DNA of 64,000 nt from Puccinellia tenuiflora (GCA_012064385.1 QRDG01001342.1:1-64000); one strand, 5' to 3'. Shown: positions 39,690-52,138, counted from the first letter of the stretch. Numbers and translations: made by a program. Notes: a model not told the origin generated them from the letters alone.

Positions 39690-40395
39690 CCGTCATGGGG
39701 CCAGAACTCGGAAGGGAAGAGGCCGTGGAACGGCGAGAAGAGGCCGTGGAACGGCGAGAGAAAGCCGTGGAACGGCGAGAAGAAGCCATGGAATGGCAAC
39801 AAGAAACAGTGGGATGATCAGGAGAGGTTCACCTATGAGAAAATGTTGGATGGCCCTTGCTGCTATCACACCAGGCACCCCAGCAGACCGGCTGAACATT
39901 CGACCCGGGACTGCGATTGGCACAAGCGCAAGCCAATAACTGCTGGTCCGACATCCAGACCTGCGCCTCTCACTGGTGCAAACACTGAGCCTCTAAACAC
40001 TCAGCCGAGGCAGGAAAATGTCAACCAAGTGGCAAACAACAACAACAACTACAACCGCAACAACAACGCCGGCCCGAGTCGGCAGAACGAGTACAGAGAA
40101 CCGCATCAGAGTTACATGGTCTTTGTGACCGAGCCAACTGATAAGCAGAGCCAACACCGGTGTGCGATGGAGGTAAACGCGGTCATGCCGGCCGTGCCCA
40201 AGTTCATGTACTGGTCCGAGGATCAGATCACTTGGAGCATCAAGGACCATCCCAAGGTCATGCCGAATCCCGGAGGTTATGCTCTAGTGTTGGATCCGAC
40301 ATTCATCGGGCCCAGCATTAATGTCAGGTTTATCCGGGTTCTTGTTGACAACGGGAGCAGTATCAACATTATGTACCTAGTAGCTCCAACAGAAG
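39690..40395 (+). pseudogene. Zinc-knuckle-like and protease region of the second Tat element
   Basis: This frame overlaps the end of gag and continues it. It contains five tandem PWNGEK-type heptads, then a C/H cluster (CCYHTRHPSRPAEHSTRDC) like the modified knuckle of Tat gags, then an Asn-rich stretch. It ends with the protease active site VLVDNGSSINIMY near 40345-40380. After that, similarity stops and a terminator follows at 40443. It lacks all downstream pol domains. Confidence 0.75.
39716..39809. repeat. 21-bp coding tandem repeat (PWNGEK heptads)
   Basis: There are about four and a half copies of a 21-bp unit (GGCCGTGGAACGGCGAGAAG plus one base). Each encodes (K/R)PWNGEK/R. The last unit has diverged to PWNGNKK. 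It lies between gag capsid and the knuckle. Confidence 0.85.
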
Positions 40396-40880
40396 CTCTT
40401 GCTCATCCTTTACCTAGTAGCATCCCATCTCCATGCGGCCCTTAGCATTGAACTATGCGGGCTGCAATCGAAGTGTAAATCAAAGTGTAATGATCAACGG
40501 TCCTGTCCAGCCTCTCACCGATCCACACTTCCTCTCTCAGCTTGGAATGTCTTCTAGTTCAAGGTTTTGAGGATGCTGCAATATAGTTTCCTTTCTTAGC
40601 TAGAGTGCCGGTAAATTACAACGATTTGTTAATGCATCACAGGAACAGCATTACCGATGGCAGTTGGAGTTAATTCCTTTCCACTGAACCTACCAGCTCC
40701 TTTATCTTGCATATTTAATCTGAATACCTAAGACATCTTCCATTAGCTATGTTATAGCATAAACGACAGTAATCTTACTAAATATTGATTCCAAGTAACA
40801 TGTGCCTTCAATAGGAAATATATAACCCTGGTGTGCTATGTAAATATACTACTGGTGTGTCCAGCTGAAGTACACATTAG
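40396..40880. other. Unassigned spacer
   Basis: No recognisable protein, repeat or terminus was seen. It may be partly the U5 side of the copia LTR whose other end is at 41061. Confidence 0.35.
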
Positions 40881-41073
40881 TATGCAGTAAAAGTAGTCAT
40901 ACTTGTAATATTGCGGAATTCTATTGATAATTTGTGATTACATTGTGAGCCCTTGGGCTGTTTATATAGAGGTACAAGACTTGGGGGCAAGAAGCCTAAT
41001 AGAGATAGAATTGGACTGAACTTAAACTACCAAATATGCTTAACCGTAATATACTCTAACACCCCCCCCAGTC
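40880..41073 (-). mobile_element. Copia-type 3' LTR end with polypurine tract
   Basis: On the minus strand an eight- to nine-G purine tract (41062-41070) precedes TGTTAGAGTATATTACGG, an LTR start at 41061. A minus-strand TATA box (TCTATATAAA) is at 40961-40970, within sequence resembling copia LTRs of wheat relatives (GGGCTGTTTATATAGAGG on the plus strand). The far end of the LTR was not identified and the internal region is lost at 41073. Confidence 0.6.
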
Positions 41074-41089
41074 GGATCGGTAGTGGCGT

Positions 41090-42177
41090 GAACAGGAAGA
41101 GCGTAGTAGTCTCACCTTGGACTACGGGTCCATGGCAGTAGCTAGTTGGTAGTCTTTCTCTCTTGTGCTTTATGTCTTATGATCTTGTGAGCTGCCTAAC
41201 ATGATCAAGATTGATTATTGTAATGCTATGTGATGTGTTTGCTGGGATCCGATGGATTATGAAGTTATGTTCAGATTGTGCATGATTCTTATATGAGTAA
41301 TTTATGTTCTTGCATGCTCTCCGATGTGCGTAGTTACTTTGATCAAGTGATTGTGTGTATCTCAAAGAGAGGGTATTTATGCTAGATAGTGGGTTCATGC
41401 CCCCTTTTGTTCCTGGGCACGAGTGACAGAAACATCTAAGGGCGAGGGTGTGCTGTTGCTACTAAGGGTAAAACAGTGGTGTTAATGTCTATTTTGATAT
41501 TATTATTGCTTACTTCATGCACTTTACTTAATGCAATTGTCTGTTGTTTGCAACTTAATACCGTTGGGTGACAGGCTGGCTAGCGATCCCACGGTGGACT
41601 TTTTAGACAAAGACGCAGTTGGACTCAACGGTCTTTGTTCCTTGTCGTGATGCCTCCATAAATATTATCATGTCCTTTTTGTCATAACTAAATTGGGTTT
41701 GTGTCATGATCTTGTCAATTGACTAGCTGTAATTCATTCACCCATCACATGCATATTTTATTTACTTGAGAGACTCCACTAGTGAACCCATGGCCCCCGG
41801 TCCATCTTTTTACATTGTTTACAACCTCATTTACTTGCTTTTAATCATCATTATTCCTCTGGTCACTTTCATATTTTATCTATTTCATCATACAATTAAC
41901 CGCTTTGTGTTCTGCGAGACCGGGGAGATTGACAACCTCTCCGCCATTGGGGACAAAGTATTTGGTTGAGTGTGTGCAGGTCCACGTCTGTTGAAGGTAT
42001 CCCTAAGCACCGGAGATCTTCATCATTCACCTCGTTGTTGATTTCAAAGTCCTACTGGTTCAATAAACCTCGGTTCTTAATTGAGGGAAAACTGCTACTA
42101 GCTGTAATTCCGCCTTCGCTTGGGGCACCACCCAACATATCAATATCTACCATCATTTGCCATGTCCCCTCTTCCGA
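41090..42177 (+). repeat. LTR-like repeat A, copy 2 (partial, rearranged)
   Basis: Its first 300 bp match the post-TATA part of the other copies (TGGACTACGGGT, GTGAGCTGCC). The rest matches 48040-48780 (TTCATGCCCCCTTTTGTTCC, then GTTGGACTCAACGG, then CCCCCGGTCCAT). It stops at the LINE remnant near 42178. Short open frames inside it recur in all copies and are not genes. Confidence 0.65.
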
Positions 42178-42184
42178 GAGTAGC

Positions 42185-42798
42185 TAAAAAAGCCATTTTC
42201 CTAGAAGGGCCGAATTCTTGACCTGCAGATCATGGACAATGAGTCCACCTTGATCTTTGGGTCGGCAAACAACGTCCCACCGTGCCAATCGATACTTCTT
42301 TTTCTCGCTATCCCCTTACCAAAAGAATATTGAACGAAAATAATCTAGTTTTTTCAAGACTCCATTGAGCAATTGGAAGAATGATATCATATACAGTACC
42401 ATATTACTTAGGACTGAATTTATGAGTACCAATCTCCCACCTAAGGATAGCAATTTGCCTCTCCAACTGGCTAATCTTGCTTCGAACCGCTCCTCAACAT
42501 GTTTCCATTCAGCATTAGTCAGTCTCCTGTAGTGAATAGGTACACTAAGGTACCTAATCGGAAACTGACCTTGCGCACAACCGAATAAATCAGCATATTG
42601 AGTCGCAAACTCCTGGGCTTCGCCAAAACAAAACAATTTAATTTTATGGAAATTTATTTTTCAGCCCTGATAATTGCTCGAACACTTATAAAATCAGCTT
42701 CATATTCATTGCTTTCTCTAGGTCGTGTTCCATAAACAGAATTGTAACGTCCGCATATTGGAGGATAGAGAGGCTGCCATCTACCAAGTGTGGAATGA
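42185..42798 (-). pseudogene. L1-type LINE reverse transcriptase remnant
   Basis: The minus strand reads ILQYADVTILFMEHDLEKA around the YADD-box equivalent, where the second D is V here. It continues FPIRYLSVPIHYRRL, then ARLASWRGKLLSLGGRLVL and MVLYMISFF, and then RLARWDVVCRPKDQGG-like sequence in shifted frames toward 42190. These are typical of plant L1 RT C-terminal regions. Stops and frameshifts are present. The 5' part is lost where the LTR element starts at 42799. Confidence 0.85.
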
Positions 42799-43592
42799 TG
42801 TAAGACCCACTTAGCGGAACTTTCGTTCTGCCAGTGGACCCACCAAGTTCGTGCGCTTCAGGCATACACACATGGCACATGAACCCGAATTTACAAAATG
42901 AATATCACAACACAAACATCTATGACACAAAAGATGGAACAAGATGATAGTTCAAATATAATTTATTACATCATATTGGACACATGTCCCAAATTCAGCA
43001 GAAGCAAATATGTCTGAGTACAGACTACAACAAAGGCCTAGTGGCCGGAAAAGAAAAGAGGGACCCATCCACGCGGTCTCAGGCTGCCACCTAGGATCTC
43101 TATCTACTTGTCGTAGTCGGCGTCGAACTCCACGAAGTATCCTCCAGCTGGATCGTCGTAGCCTTCTGTCCCACCTGCATCGGTGTAGCAGGCACCGAGA
43201 ACCCGATTGATATGAGTACGGGGGTACTCAACAAGTCTTACGCGCAGGACAAAAATTAAGATATTATGCACATGCATTGGGAAAAAAGGAGGGCTGTATG
43301 GTGGACTTGCAGCAACAACTCTATCAACTACAGAAGACACACTACAACTTCCGTCTAAAATAGAATAAGGAAAGAGAGCGTTTACTCGACTAATCTATTC
43401 TAATCACCAAACAAAACCCTCCCTAAAATGACTCCCTCGTATCATAAGCCATCGAGGAAGAAGTCCGGGACACTCACCCGGTGAACAGTTTTAAATCAGG
43501 TTATTATTCGGGAAGGACTAATTACTATGCAAATGCATGAATTATGAGAACGGTGATGTCTATGATCTTTTTAGCCAGCACATTGCCCAAGT

Positions 43593-43649
43593 CGTTCATA
43601 ACTGTGGACATGGCTTTTCGAAAAGATTTAACCCTGCAGGGGTGCACCA
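43593..43649. other. CTGCAG-centred block shared with other LTR families (copy 3)
   Basis: ATAACTGTGGACATGGCT, a short AT-rich spacer, then ACCCTGCAGGGGTGCACC. It aligns with the blocks in the Tekay-like LTRs and the LTR at 58725 onward. Confidence 0.6.
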
Positions 43650-45890
43650 TAGTAACCATACACGTTCGATCAACCCACAAGCCACAGAGGCAAGGATCTC
43701 ACAACATGACCCTTCCCTTCCACTACCGCATTGAATAGGAAGCCACCCATCTGAGTCTAATCCACGTCGGGAGTCCGGCCGAAGCTCCGTTGCGGGCCCA
43801 AAGGTTACGTGAATGGCTTCGGGAGGAACACTCAAACGATTGCCGTCCTTCCACATGCGATTAACGCCCATCCCGCAAACCTGTCTTCGCCCCCCAAGTA
43901 GTAACCTCTCATCTTCAGTATCATGTGTATGTGTATGTCCAAATTAAACACCCGAACTAGTTGTGGCTCCCTAAGCAATGTAGCAGGTCCGGTACTAAGT
44001 AGAAGGGGTTCCATAAGTCTTCCCACGTGTGGGTAGTGCGCTCAGTCTTGGATAAGCGGAAAAGAACGGAGTACCTAGCCGACACTAGCAGAACAAAACA
44101 CCATAGCTGGCCTTCCACCGGTGCCTTATATAAAAAGTTCACCCACATAACATGTCTTCAATTAATTAAGCTATACCAGCTAAGCAGTGTATAAGGACTC
44201 CACAATCAACTCCTAAGCATGCTAGTAGATAACAACAGGTAACACCAACTATGGAGATAGGTAGGCAAATAAGGACAACTGGACTTCTATCAGGCTATGC
44301 AATTCTAGTAGGAAACGTAAGACACGACAGAACGAGACCTAAAGCATGCAAGATAGGGCATAGGCATCATATGATAAAGTGGGGGAGGGGCTGCTTGGCT
44401 TGCTGCTCACTAGCCTGGTATTGGGCATCAGAAGTGTTGTCGAGAGTCGCAAAGTCGTCGTCTACGATCATACCCCAAACATAGCAAAAGGAAAATGAAT
44501 ACAAGTGAGCAAGCAAGATGATGACATGAGCATTTTAATTATACAGCATTTTAAAGTCCTAAACATTTAATAAACAAAGTTAAAGAGGTTCTATGTATTA
44601 ATTAAAACAATTAAGGCGTTAGTTGCATTTTTAAAGTTCAATTAATTGGTTTTCTAATTATCCTGAAATATTAATTGTTTAATAAATGCATGAAAAATAA
44701 GAAACATATAGGTTGCATTTTTCTCTACATTTTGATATAAAATTCATAATTTTTGAAGTTGTAAAACAAAAGTTATGAATTTTACAAGATTAATTAATTA
44801 ACAAAAGAGTTAATTATTTTAACCAATTAAATTAATTTCAATAAAATCAAACAAAATTTATATTTAGATATTTTGTACAATTTTATGATTTCAAAACATA
44901 TTTTATTTGCAATATTTGGAATTAGTTTGTCCAGAAATTAAATATTTACCAAACAGGGCAAAAAATAAAAGCAGGGGCCTAGTTGCAAAATATTTTCATT
45001 AACTGGGCTAGACTGCAAATTTTAGATCTGGATCTGGGGATATATTTTGTACCGAGATGGGTTTTACACATCTATATGACAGGTGGGTCCAGGGGGGCGC
45101 ATGTCAGGGTCGGGAGCAAAGGAAAAAAGGGGGGTTTTAATTTTGTCAACAAAAGGGATCGAACCCAGGGCTGGACAAGCAGTGAAAGGAACAGGACCAG
45201 ATTTGCTGTGCTCGGGTTAGTGTACAGATGAGGGTTTGGCAGCATAAGTAGCAGATTCACGACGTTAACTGAACCCAAGGTTCATTGTTTAGGTGATAGA
45301 TGCAGCTGAACGACAGCGACATTCCGATGGCCGGCGACATACACAATCTGGTGGCGCGTGCGAGTGGGAGGCAGAGTGCATGCGAGGACGACGTGCTAGT
45401 GCAGCAGGTGACCGGGGCAGAGGAGCTCGTGCTCATGGCCGTGCTCAACGGCGGCTACGGGCTATGGAGACGATACACATGAAGGCGACGTCCAGAGCAA
45501 AAGGGAGAGGGAGAGAGTAGCCTAGCGGCGGTGATACTCATCGAGGGACTGCAGGGGAGGTGGACCGGCCCGAGACGACGATGGTGAGAGTGCGGTGACG
45601 AAGAAGAAGGCGTCAGTGTCTGTCCGTAGAGGAAGAAGACGAGGATGTCCTATGCAGCTCCGGCTCCAGATCCCACATGGTCGAAGAAGGCGAGGAAGAA
45701 GGCGTGCTCCTCTTCCGCAACTAGCCCGACACAGCGAACCCCATGGCGGCGACGGGTGGTGCTCCTCCGGCTGCTTCGGTGGGGCTCGGAAGAGGCAGAG
45801 AAGGAGGGAGGAAGGAGAGGAGATGGTGGTGCCGGCGCGAGGGAAAAAGGAGGGAGGCGGCTAGGGTTAGAGAAGGGAGCGTCCGGCTGC

Positions 45891-45902
45891 ATTTTTTATA
45901 GC
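45891..45902 (-). promoter_or_regulatory. LTR-B TATA box
   Basis: The minus strand reads GGCTATAAAAAAT. It is conserved at 36231-36242 in the LTR-B fragment. Confidence 0.6.
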
Positions 45903-46444
45903 CGGGTAAAAGTGGCGAGGTGGCATGGAGGCGGAGAAAGGAGGCGACTGCGCGGGTGCGAGGGAGGACAGTGACGTGTGCCTGTCCGTACGAGGACGAC
46001 CGCATCGAACCGGTAAGTGGGCCGTGGGCTGCTTCGGGAAGGAAACGGGCCAGGGAGAAGGCTAGGGGAAGGAAAAGGTAAGGTGGGTTGCGGCCTCTTT
46101 TCTATTTTTTCCTTCCTTTGCTCCTTTTCTTTTCCACAGAATTTTAGAAGAAGAGACAAGGGGGGAAAACAAAATAAAAGGCCAGATTTTATTTTACCAC
46201 AAAAATATATTGTCACAATATAATTTGTAAACTTATTTATTTGCTTGACAAGAAATAAATTCGGTTTTATTCTGTTTGATTGCAAAAATAATAAGTTGGA
46301 ACACATGTGATAAAGACATGAAATAATAAACCATCTTATTTATTTGACAATTTGCAAAACACAAATGCGAGACGATGTCATGAAATGCAACATAAAACAT
46401 TACAAGCAATCAAATTAAAAGGGGATTATTTTTGGGATGTTACA

Positions 46445-47281
46445 ACACGCCCCCGCCCCTCGAAGGAATCGCGCCCTGAGATTCCAAGGAAGAAGTGAAA
46501 AGGTTGGGATACTCTGATCGAAGATGATCGGTTGGATGTAGCCTTTGCTTTCTAGATCCTCAAGCTATTTCTTAAGCTCAACTAGTTCGGGAGGTCCCAT
46601 CTTGTAAGGTCGTTTGTAGATAGGAGCTGTGCCTGGTTCAAGCTCGATGACAAATAGCTCTGTCAGCTAGCATACCTGGGAGCTCCTCTGGAAAAACATC
46701 AGGAAAGTAACAGACGACTGGAACAGCTTGAATGGCTTGGAGGGGATCGACATTTAGAACAAAGAGTTGGGCAGAAGGTGAAGAATTTGGATAGTAGACT
46801 ATCTGGCCTGAAGGATGAGAAAGAGTGACCGTCTTTCAAGCACAGTCGAGTATTGCTTTGTTGGCCTTCAACCAATTCATGCCAAGAATGACGTCGATGT
46901 CCGAAGTGTGGAAAGGAGCACAAATTAGTATACAACTAATAAGTGTGGAAAGAAGTGGAACTTGCAGATGCAAGAAAGGTTCTACACTGAAGTAGCGGAA
47001 CAAAGACGAAGTGACAGAAGCAACATTTCTTTCACCAATTCATAGCTGCAACCTAAAGGAACTACGAAAAACCCCGAACACGTGAAAACCTATTTAAAAA
47101 AAATTAGGAAAGGAGAGAAAAATGTGTATCACTTCCTTACCAGAAGAAAGGGAGGGTGGGTGGGGAAAATGGTAAAGAGAACAGTGTTCCTACTCTCGCG
47201 TATATTTTTCTTGAATAGCTACTAAAATAAATTCTAGACTCAACCACGACCAGTTGAAAAGGGATCCTACAGGCGGTCCAT
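46445..47281 (-). pseudogene. Residual protease/RT-junction of the second chromodomain-type element
   Basis: The minus strand encodes DIDVILGMNWLKANKA, then QLFVLNVDPLQAIQAVPVV and FPDVFPEELPGM, corresponding to the C-terminal part of gypsy protease and the start of RT. Stops and a gap follow. Gag, most of RT, RNase H and integrase are missing. The remaining sequence up to the primer site is untranslated or unrecognisable. Confidence 0.75.
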
Positions 47282-47293
47282 GCTCTGATACCA
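47282..47293 (-). other. Primer-binding site, initiator-Met tRNA type
   Basis: The minus strand reads TTGGTATCAGAGC, three bases inside the 5' LTR that starts at 47297. Confidence 0.88.
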
Positions 47294-47296
47294 AGT

Positions 47297-47483
47297 TGTA
47301 AGACCCACTTAGCGGAACTTTCGTTCTGCCAGTGGACCCACCAAGTTCGTGCGCTTCAGGCATACACACATGGCACATGAACCCGAATTTACAAAATGAA
47401 TATCACAATACAAACATCTATGACACAAAAGATGGAACAAGATGATAGTTCAAATATAATTTATTACATCACATTGGACACAT
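47297..47483 (-). repeat. 5' LTR start of the second chromodomain-type element (truncated)
   Basis: Nearly identical to 42799-42985 (two visible substitutions). The match ends at GGACACAT. Confidence 0.9.
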
Positions 47484-48012
47484 AGTACAGAATACCCTAT
47501 CAGTGGCGCACGTATTTTGGATTCTGTGGCACACGCCCAGTGCGCCACAGAATCGTCGCCACTAAATTTTATTTCTGTGGCGCACCACGCGTGTGCGCCA
47601 CAGAAAGATCAAGATTCTGTGGCGCACCGAGCAAGTGCGCCACAGAATTGTCTCGGCACATACCAGCATATTAATTCTGTGGCGCACCTATGCTTGGTGC
47701 GCCACAGAAATAGGTGCGCCACAAAAAAAACCATGCGCCACAAAAATGTAAAACAGAAATACAGAAAAATGTATTTTGCTGTACAAATATAGGTATATAG
47801 GATTTATACAGAATTTTTTTGGTTTCCAAAATTTTCCTAACACCACTAGCACCAACTAGAAGCATTAGAAACTACTTGCAGCAAGCAATCAACAACAAAT
47901 CATACAAATTCTATAAAAAAAAGTTGGGTTTGGCATTTGACCAAACACCTTGTGTGCAGGTGTGGAGGGGAGGGAGAGGGGATGGAAGGAGCAGCACCTC
48001 GGGGAGGGGATG
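47478..48012. mobile_element. CACTA-type terminus with TGGCGCAC inverted array
   Basis: CACATAGTACAGAA resembles a CACTA-element terminus with one inserted base. It is followed, to about 47745, by repeated hairpins of TTCTGTGGCGCACC and its reverse complement. Such subterminal arrays are typical of CACTA elements. 47790-48012 is AT-rich and then GC-rich and unassigned, so the other end is not fixed. The 91-codon frame across the array is an artefact. Confidence 0.6.
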
Positions 48013-50279
48013 TATCTCCAAGAGGGAATATTTATGTTAGATAGTGGGTTCATGCCCCCTTTTGTTCCTGGGCACGAGTGATAGAATCGTCTAACGGCGA
48101 GGGTGTGCTGTTGCTACTAAGGGTAAAACAATGGTGTTAATGTCTCTTTTTATATTAGTATTGCTTACTTCATGCACTTTACTTAATGCAAATGTCTGTT
48201 GCTTGCAACTTAATACCGTTGGGTGACAGGCTGGATAGCGATCCCACGGTGGACTTTTTAGACAAAGACGCAGTTGGACTCAACGGTGTTTGTTCCTTAT
48301 CGTGATGCCTCCATAAATATTATCATGTTCCTTATGTCATAGCTAAATTGGGTATGTGTCATGATCTTGTCAATTGCCTAGCTGTAATTCGTTCACCCAT
48401 CAGATGCATATTTTATTTACTTGAGAGACTCCACTAGTGAACTTATGGCCCCCGGTCCATCTTTTTACATTGTTTACAACCTCATTTACTTGCTTTTCAT
48501 CATCATTACTCCACTGGTCACTTTTCATTATTTCATCTATTTCATCATACAATTAACCGCGTTGTTTTCTGCAAGACCGGAAAGATTGACAACCTTTCCG
48601 CCGTTGGGGGCAAAGTATTTGGTTGAGTGTGTGTAGGTCCACGTCTATTGTTAAGCGCCAGATATCTTCAACATTCACCTCGTTGTTGATTTCAAAGTCC
48701 TACTGGTTTGATAAACCTCGGTTCGTTAAACGAGGGAGAACTGCTACTAGCTGCAATTCCGCCTTCGCTTGGAGCACCACCCAACTCTTTTTAATACACC
48801 ATCAATTCCTATCATCATTACATGTTTATGCTACATTATTATATCATTTTAAGGCATTTTATTGGACTAACCTATTGACAAGATGCCCACTGCCAGTTCC
48901 CTGTTTCTGTTTTTGTATTTTAGAAAAGTCACAACAGGAAATATCGTCGGATTGCCCTCAAAATTTACAGAGATTTTTTATGCGACGGAAGACACTCGAG
49001 GCCCAAAGGGCAGCATGGGGGGCCACCCACAGGGCAGGGGCTATCCTGGCCCGCGGCCCCACCTGGACCCGTAGGTGGAACCCGCACCTGCTCCTGGGGC
49101 GTCCCCTCGGTCGCCTCCGACGCCTATAAAATCATCCCCGACGCAAAAACCCTAACCCCTGAAGGATTTTCCCAAATACGATATAGAGCTCCGCCACCAT
49201 CGCCGACAAGTTTCGGGGGTCAGATTGCCTATTCCGGCACCCTGCCGGGACGGGGATTGGCCCCCGGAGCCATCTTCACCACCACCACTGCATCCGGGAT
49301 GAGTTGTGAGTAGTTCCCCCATGGACTACGGGTTTGTAGCAGTAGCTAAATGGTACTCTCTCCCCTTGTTGTTCAATACCATGTTCTCGTGAGCTGCCCT
49401 ACATGATCGAGATCAATCTGATGTAATATGCATTGTGTTTGTTGGGATCCGATTGATTGGCACGTTATGATCAAATTATTTATGTTTATGAATTGTTGTT
49501 GCTGCAATGTTGTTATGCTTAATGCTTGTCACTAGTGCACGAGTGGAATGATCTTAGATTTGGGCGCGTTATGTTTGCACGAAGATAATTGATGCTTAGA
49601 TCGTATCTACAAGTTGTATGCACCTGTTATTTGTCCGGAACCGGAGACCTCAAGTGACAGAAACGGGGACATCGATGGGAATGGTTAGTACCTTGAGGAT
49701 TACATGTGTTCATTGTGTGTTAATGCTTTGCTCCGGTGTTCTATTAAAAGGAACACCTTAATTGCCATTTGTTCCTTAATTGGCCGGCTCAAACCGGATG
49801 GCAGGACAAAAGATGTTGTGCGAATTCTCATTGCGAGTGGTTACAACTATATATGGAATACATGCCTACGTACGATTGATAAACTGAATACTTTGTCATA
49901 ATTAATTAATTAGTGCAATTCTGTCAATTGCCCAACTGTAATTTGTTCACCCAATGCATGATTATTTGCTTAGGAGAGCCGCCACTAGTGAAACTATCAA
50001 CCCCGGTCCATATTCATCCATCAACTACGCCATCAACTATTTTCCGCGCCATTGCCTCCGTTGTTACTATTGCTGCTGCTACTTTGCTGTTACTATTATT
50101 CTCAAATCACTATTGCTTTCACCTCTCTTGTGTTACTTGTGCTTCTCCAGGTGTGGCTGAATTGACAACTCAGCTGCGAAGACCTCTAAGTATTCTTTGG
50201 CTCCCTTTGAGTCGAATCAATAAATTGGGTTATACTACCCGCAAAGACTGTTGCGATCCCCTACACTTGTGGGTTATCA
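48013..50279 (+). repeat. LTR-like repeat A, copy 3
   Basis: This is the longest copy. It starts left of the segmental duplication with GGAATATTTATGTTAGATAG, as in copy 2. It contains GTTGGACTCAACGG at about 48272, a TATA box at 49122-49131 and the terminus GTGGGTTATCA. It differs from copy 1 by scattered substitutions and a roughly 25-bp CTGCTGCTACTTTG insertion near 50072. Confidence 0.65.
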
Positions 50280-50282
50280 CTC

Positions 50283-51700
50283 ATCCAAAACAAATCACTA
50301 ACAAATATGAGCAAATTTTCAACTCGTGGAACAAAACTATGAGAGGAATAAAAGTTCGGTCCAAAAGAACAACATTTATGTGCCCAAGGAACAAAATATT
50401 AGCATGTAAAAAAAATGTGCACTATTATTTTAGATAGTGTAACAAATCATTGGTAATAGCGCAACGGAAATTTAACTCCTCACGGAATAAATCATTATTA
50501 CATAAAGGAACAAAATTTAGCATCCAAGGAACATATTATGGCTGCTAGTGGAATAAAAATTGTACCATCCTCATGAAAAAATAGACATTAATTTTAGAGC
50601 GCGTGGACAAACTACAAGGAAACAACAAATTTAGACCAAACGGAACAAAGTCTAAGGACATGAGAACAAAATCATGACTAATAGAGGAACACAATATTAG
50701 ACCAAGAGGAACAAACAATCGTGGAACAAATCATACCTATATATGGAACAAAAAATACGCTAACAAAAACGTAACCACTTTAGAAGCGTAGTACGGAAGG
50801 AAAACAAAACATGGGCGTTGCTTCTGCAATTTTCTTATGATATCTAAATGGAAAACAGAAAAAAACATGACCAAAAGGAACAACAGGAATTAGCTCACAT
50901 GGAAGAGAAACACGACTTATGTTGGAACTAAAACCAAGACCAAAAAGAACAAAATAAATTAGTTCACGTAGAACGGAAACACAACTTATGTTGAAGCAAA
51001 AAGCAATACCAAAAAGAACAAGTGCATGACTTTAAAAAGAACAATTTTAAACACATGTGGAGCAAAATCACGAATGCAAGAGGAACAAAAGTTTAGACCA
51101 ACGGTAACAATTTCATACACATTAGGAACAAATCATAAAAATAAGAGGAGCAAAAGTTTAGACCTACAAATATAAAATTTAGACACATAAGCAAAAAAAA
51201 TTACAAGTATATCACAATGAAAAAAAGATACATCTAGGAACGAAAATTTAGTGGACCTAATTTTATAAAGTAAGAAGAACATACATTTCTAAAATAATGA
51301 ACAAATACTAATACACCTGAGAACAAAAAAGTACATCAGAGGGATCAAAAAAACATCCATAAACAAAAATTTAGTGGAATTAATTTTGTATAGTAAGAGA
51401 GAACAAATATTTCTAAACCAAGGAACAAATACTAATACACAAGGGAACAAAAATGTACACTAGAGGAAACAAAAAAAATAAACATCCAGGAACAAAATTT
51501 GTGGAGCTCTTTTTGAAGAGTAAGTCAAAAAAAAATCTGAATGAAGGACAAATGATTATACACCAGGGAACAAAAAAACCATCACGGAAAAGAAAAAAGA
51601 ATGCATCGAAATAAAAAATGGGGAATTAATTTTTAGAAATTAGAGGAACAAATCTTTGTGAATAATGAAACAAACAGTTATACATGTGGGAACAAAAAAA
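50283..51700. repeat. Degenerate GGAACAAA-rich tract, copy 2
   Basis: Nearly identical to 30330-31745, with small indels. AT-rich, non-coding. Confidence 0.75.
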
Positions 51701-51702
51701 TG

Positions 51703-51784
51703 ATTCCCTCCGTTCCATAATATAACCCTTTTTAGCAAATTAGTTTAGCTTGCTAATAAGGCTTACATTTTGAAACAGAAGACC
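51703..51784. mobile_element. Degenerate Stowaway-like MITE, copy 2
   Basis: Same termini as at 31750-31830, with TTGCTAATAAGGC in place of TTGATAAAAAGGC in the centre. Confidence 0.55.
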
Positions 51785-52138
51785 GAGAAAGAAGTTTTTA
51801 AGCAGGAAAAAAAAGTAAAGAAAAGAAGGAAAGTAGAAAGAACAACGCCAGAAAAAAAAAGATCTGACGGCCCAACAGCGAACACCAGGAAGGCTAGCAA
51901 ATTGAAAAGCCCAAGAGAAAAACACAGATATCGTTACAACGAAGCCACCTCTTCGTCTCCGACTCGGATCCTCACTCTTTTCTACCTTCGCGTTCGGGAC
52001 TGGCTGTGTTAAAAACAAACCCCTAGATCGATAGCCTCCCTCACAAAAAAAAACACACGCGCAGTAGATCGTGATCGAGAACGAGAGAGAGAGCTAGAGA
52101 TATCGATATCGAGCTGCCGTCGATCGAGTAGGTCCGCC

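Larger units (their letters stand above)
36595..40395 (+). mobile_element. Second Tat-type gypsy retrotransposon, truncated after protease
   Basis: It consists of a 5' LTR (36595-37503), a primer-binding-type sequence, an intact gag, and a frameshifted knuckle-protease region. Homology stops around 40395, just after the protease active site. RT, integrase and the 3' LTR are missing. It is inserted into the LTR-B fragment at 36594. Confidence 0.85.
42799..46444 (-). repeat. 3' LTR (LTR-B family) of the second chromodomain-type element
   Basis: The LTR is 3646 bp, TGTAAGACCC to GATGTTACA on the plus strand. A GC-rich block (45340-46120) contains a minus-strand TATA box at 45891-45902, and AT-rich stretches lie on both sides. 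A CTGCAG-centred block lies at 43593-43649. The 34841-36590 fragment belongs to the same family. Confidence 0.85.
42799..47483 (-). mobile_element. Second chromodomain-type gypsy element, internally deleted
   Basis: The 3' LTR (42799-46444) starts TGTAACATCCCAAAA on the minus strand. It is followed by only about 850 bp of internal sequence, then an initiator-Met primer site and the first 187 bp of the 5' LTR. The internal part encodes a protease/RT-junction remnant. The two LTR starts differ at about two positions in 185 bp, so the insertion is recent and the deletion more recent still. The 5' LTR is cut by a CACTA-type sequence at about 47478-47484. Confidence 0.85.

Noticed and set aside
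47517..47792. 91-codon frame with repeated SVAH/CAPQ motifs
   Set aside because: It is the translation of the TGGCGCAC inverted array of a CACTA terminus, not a protein.
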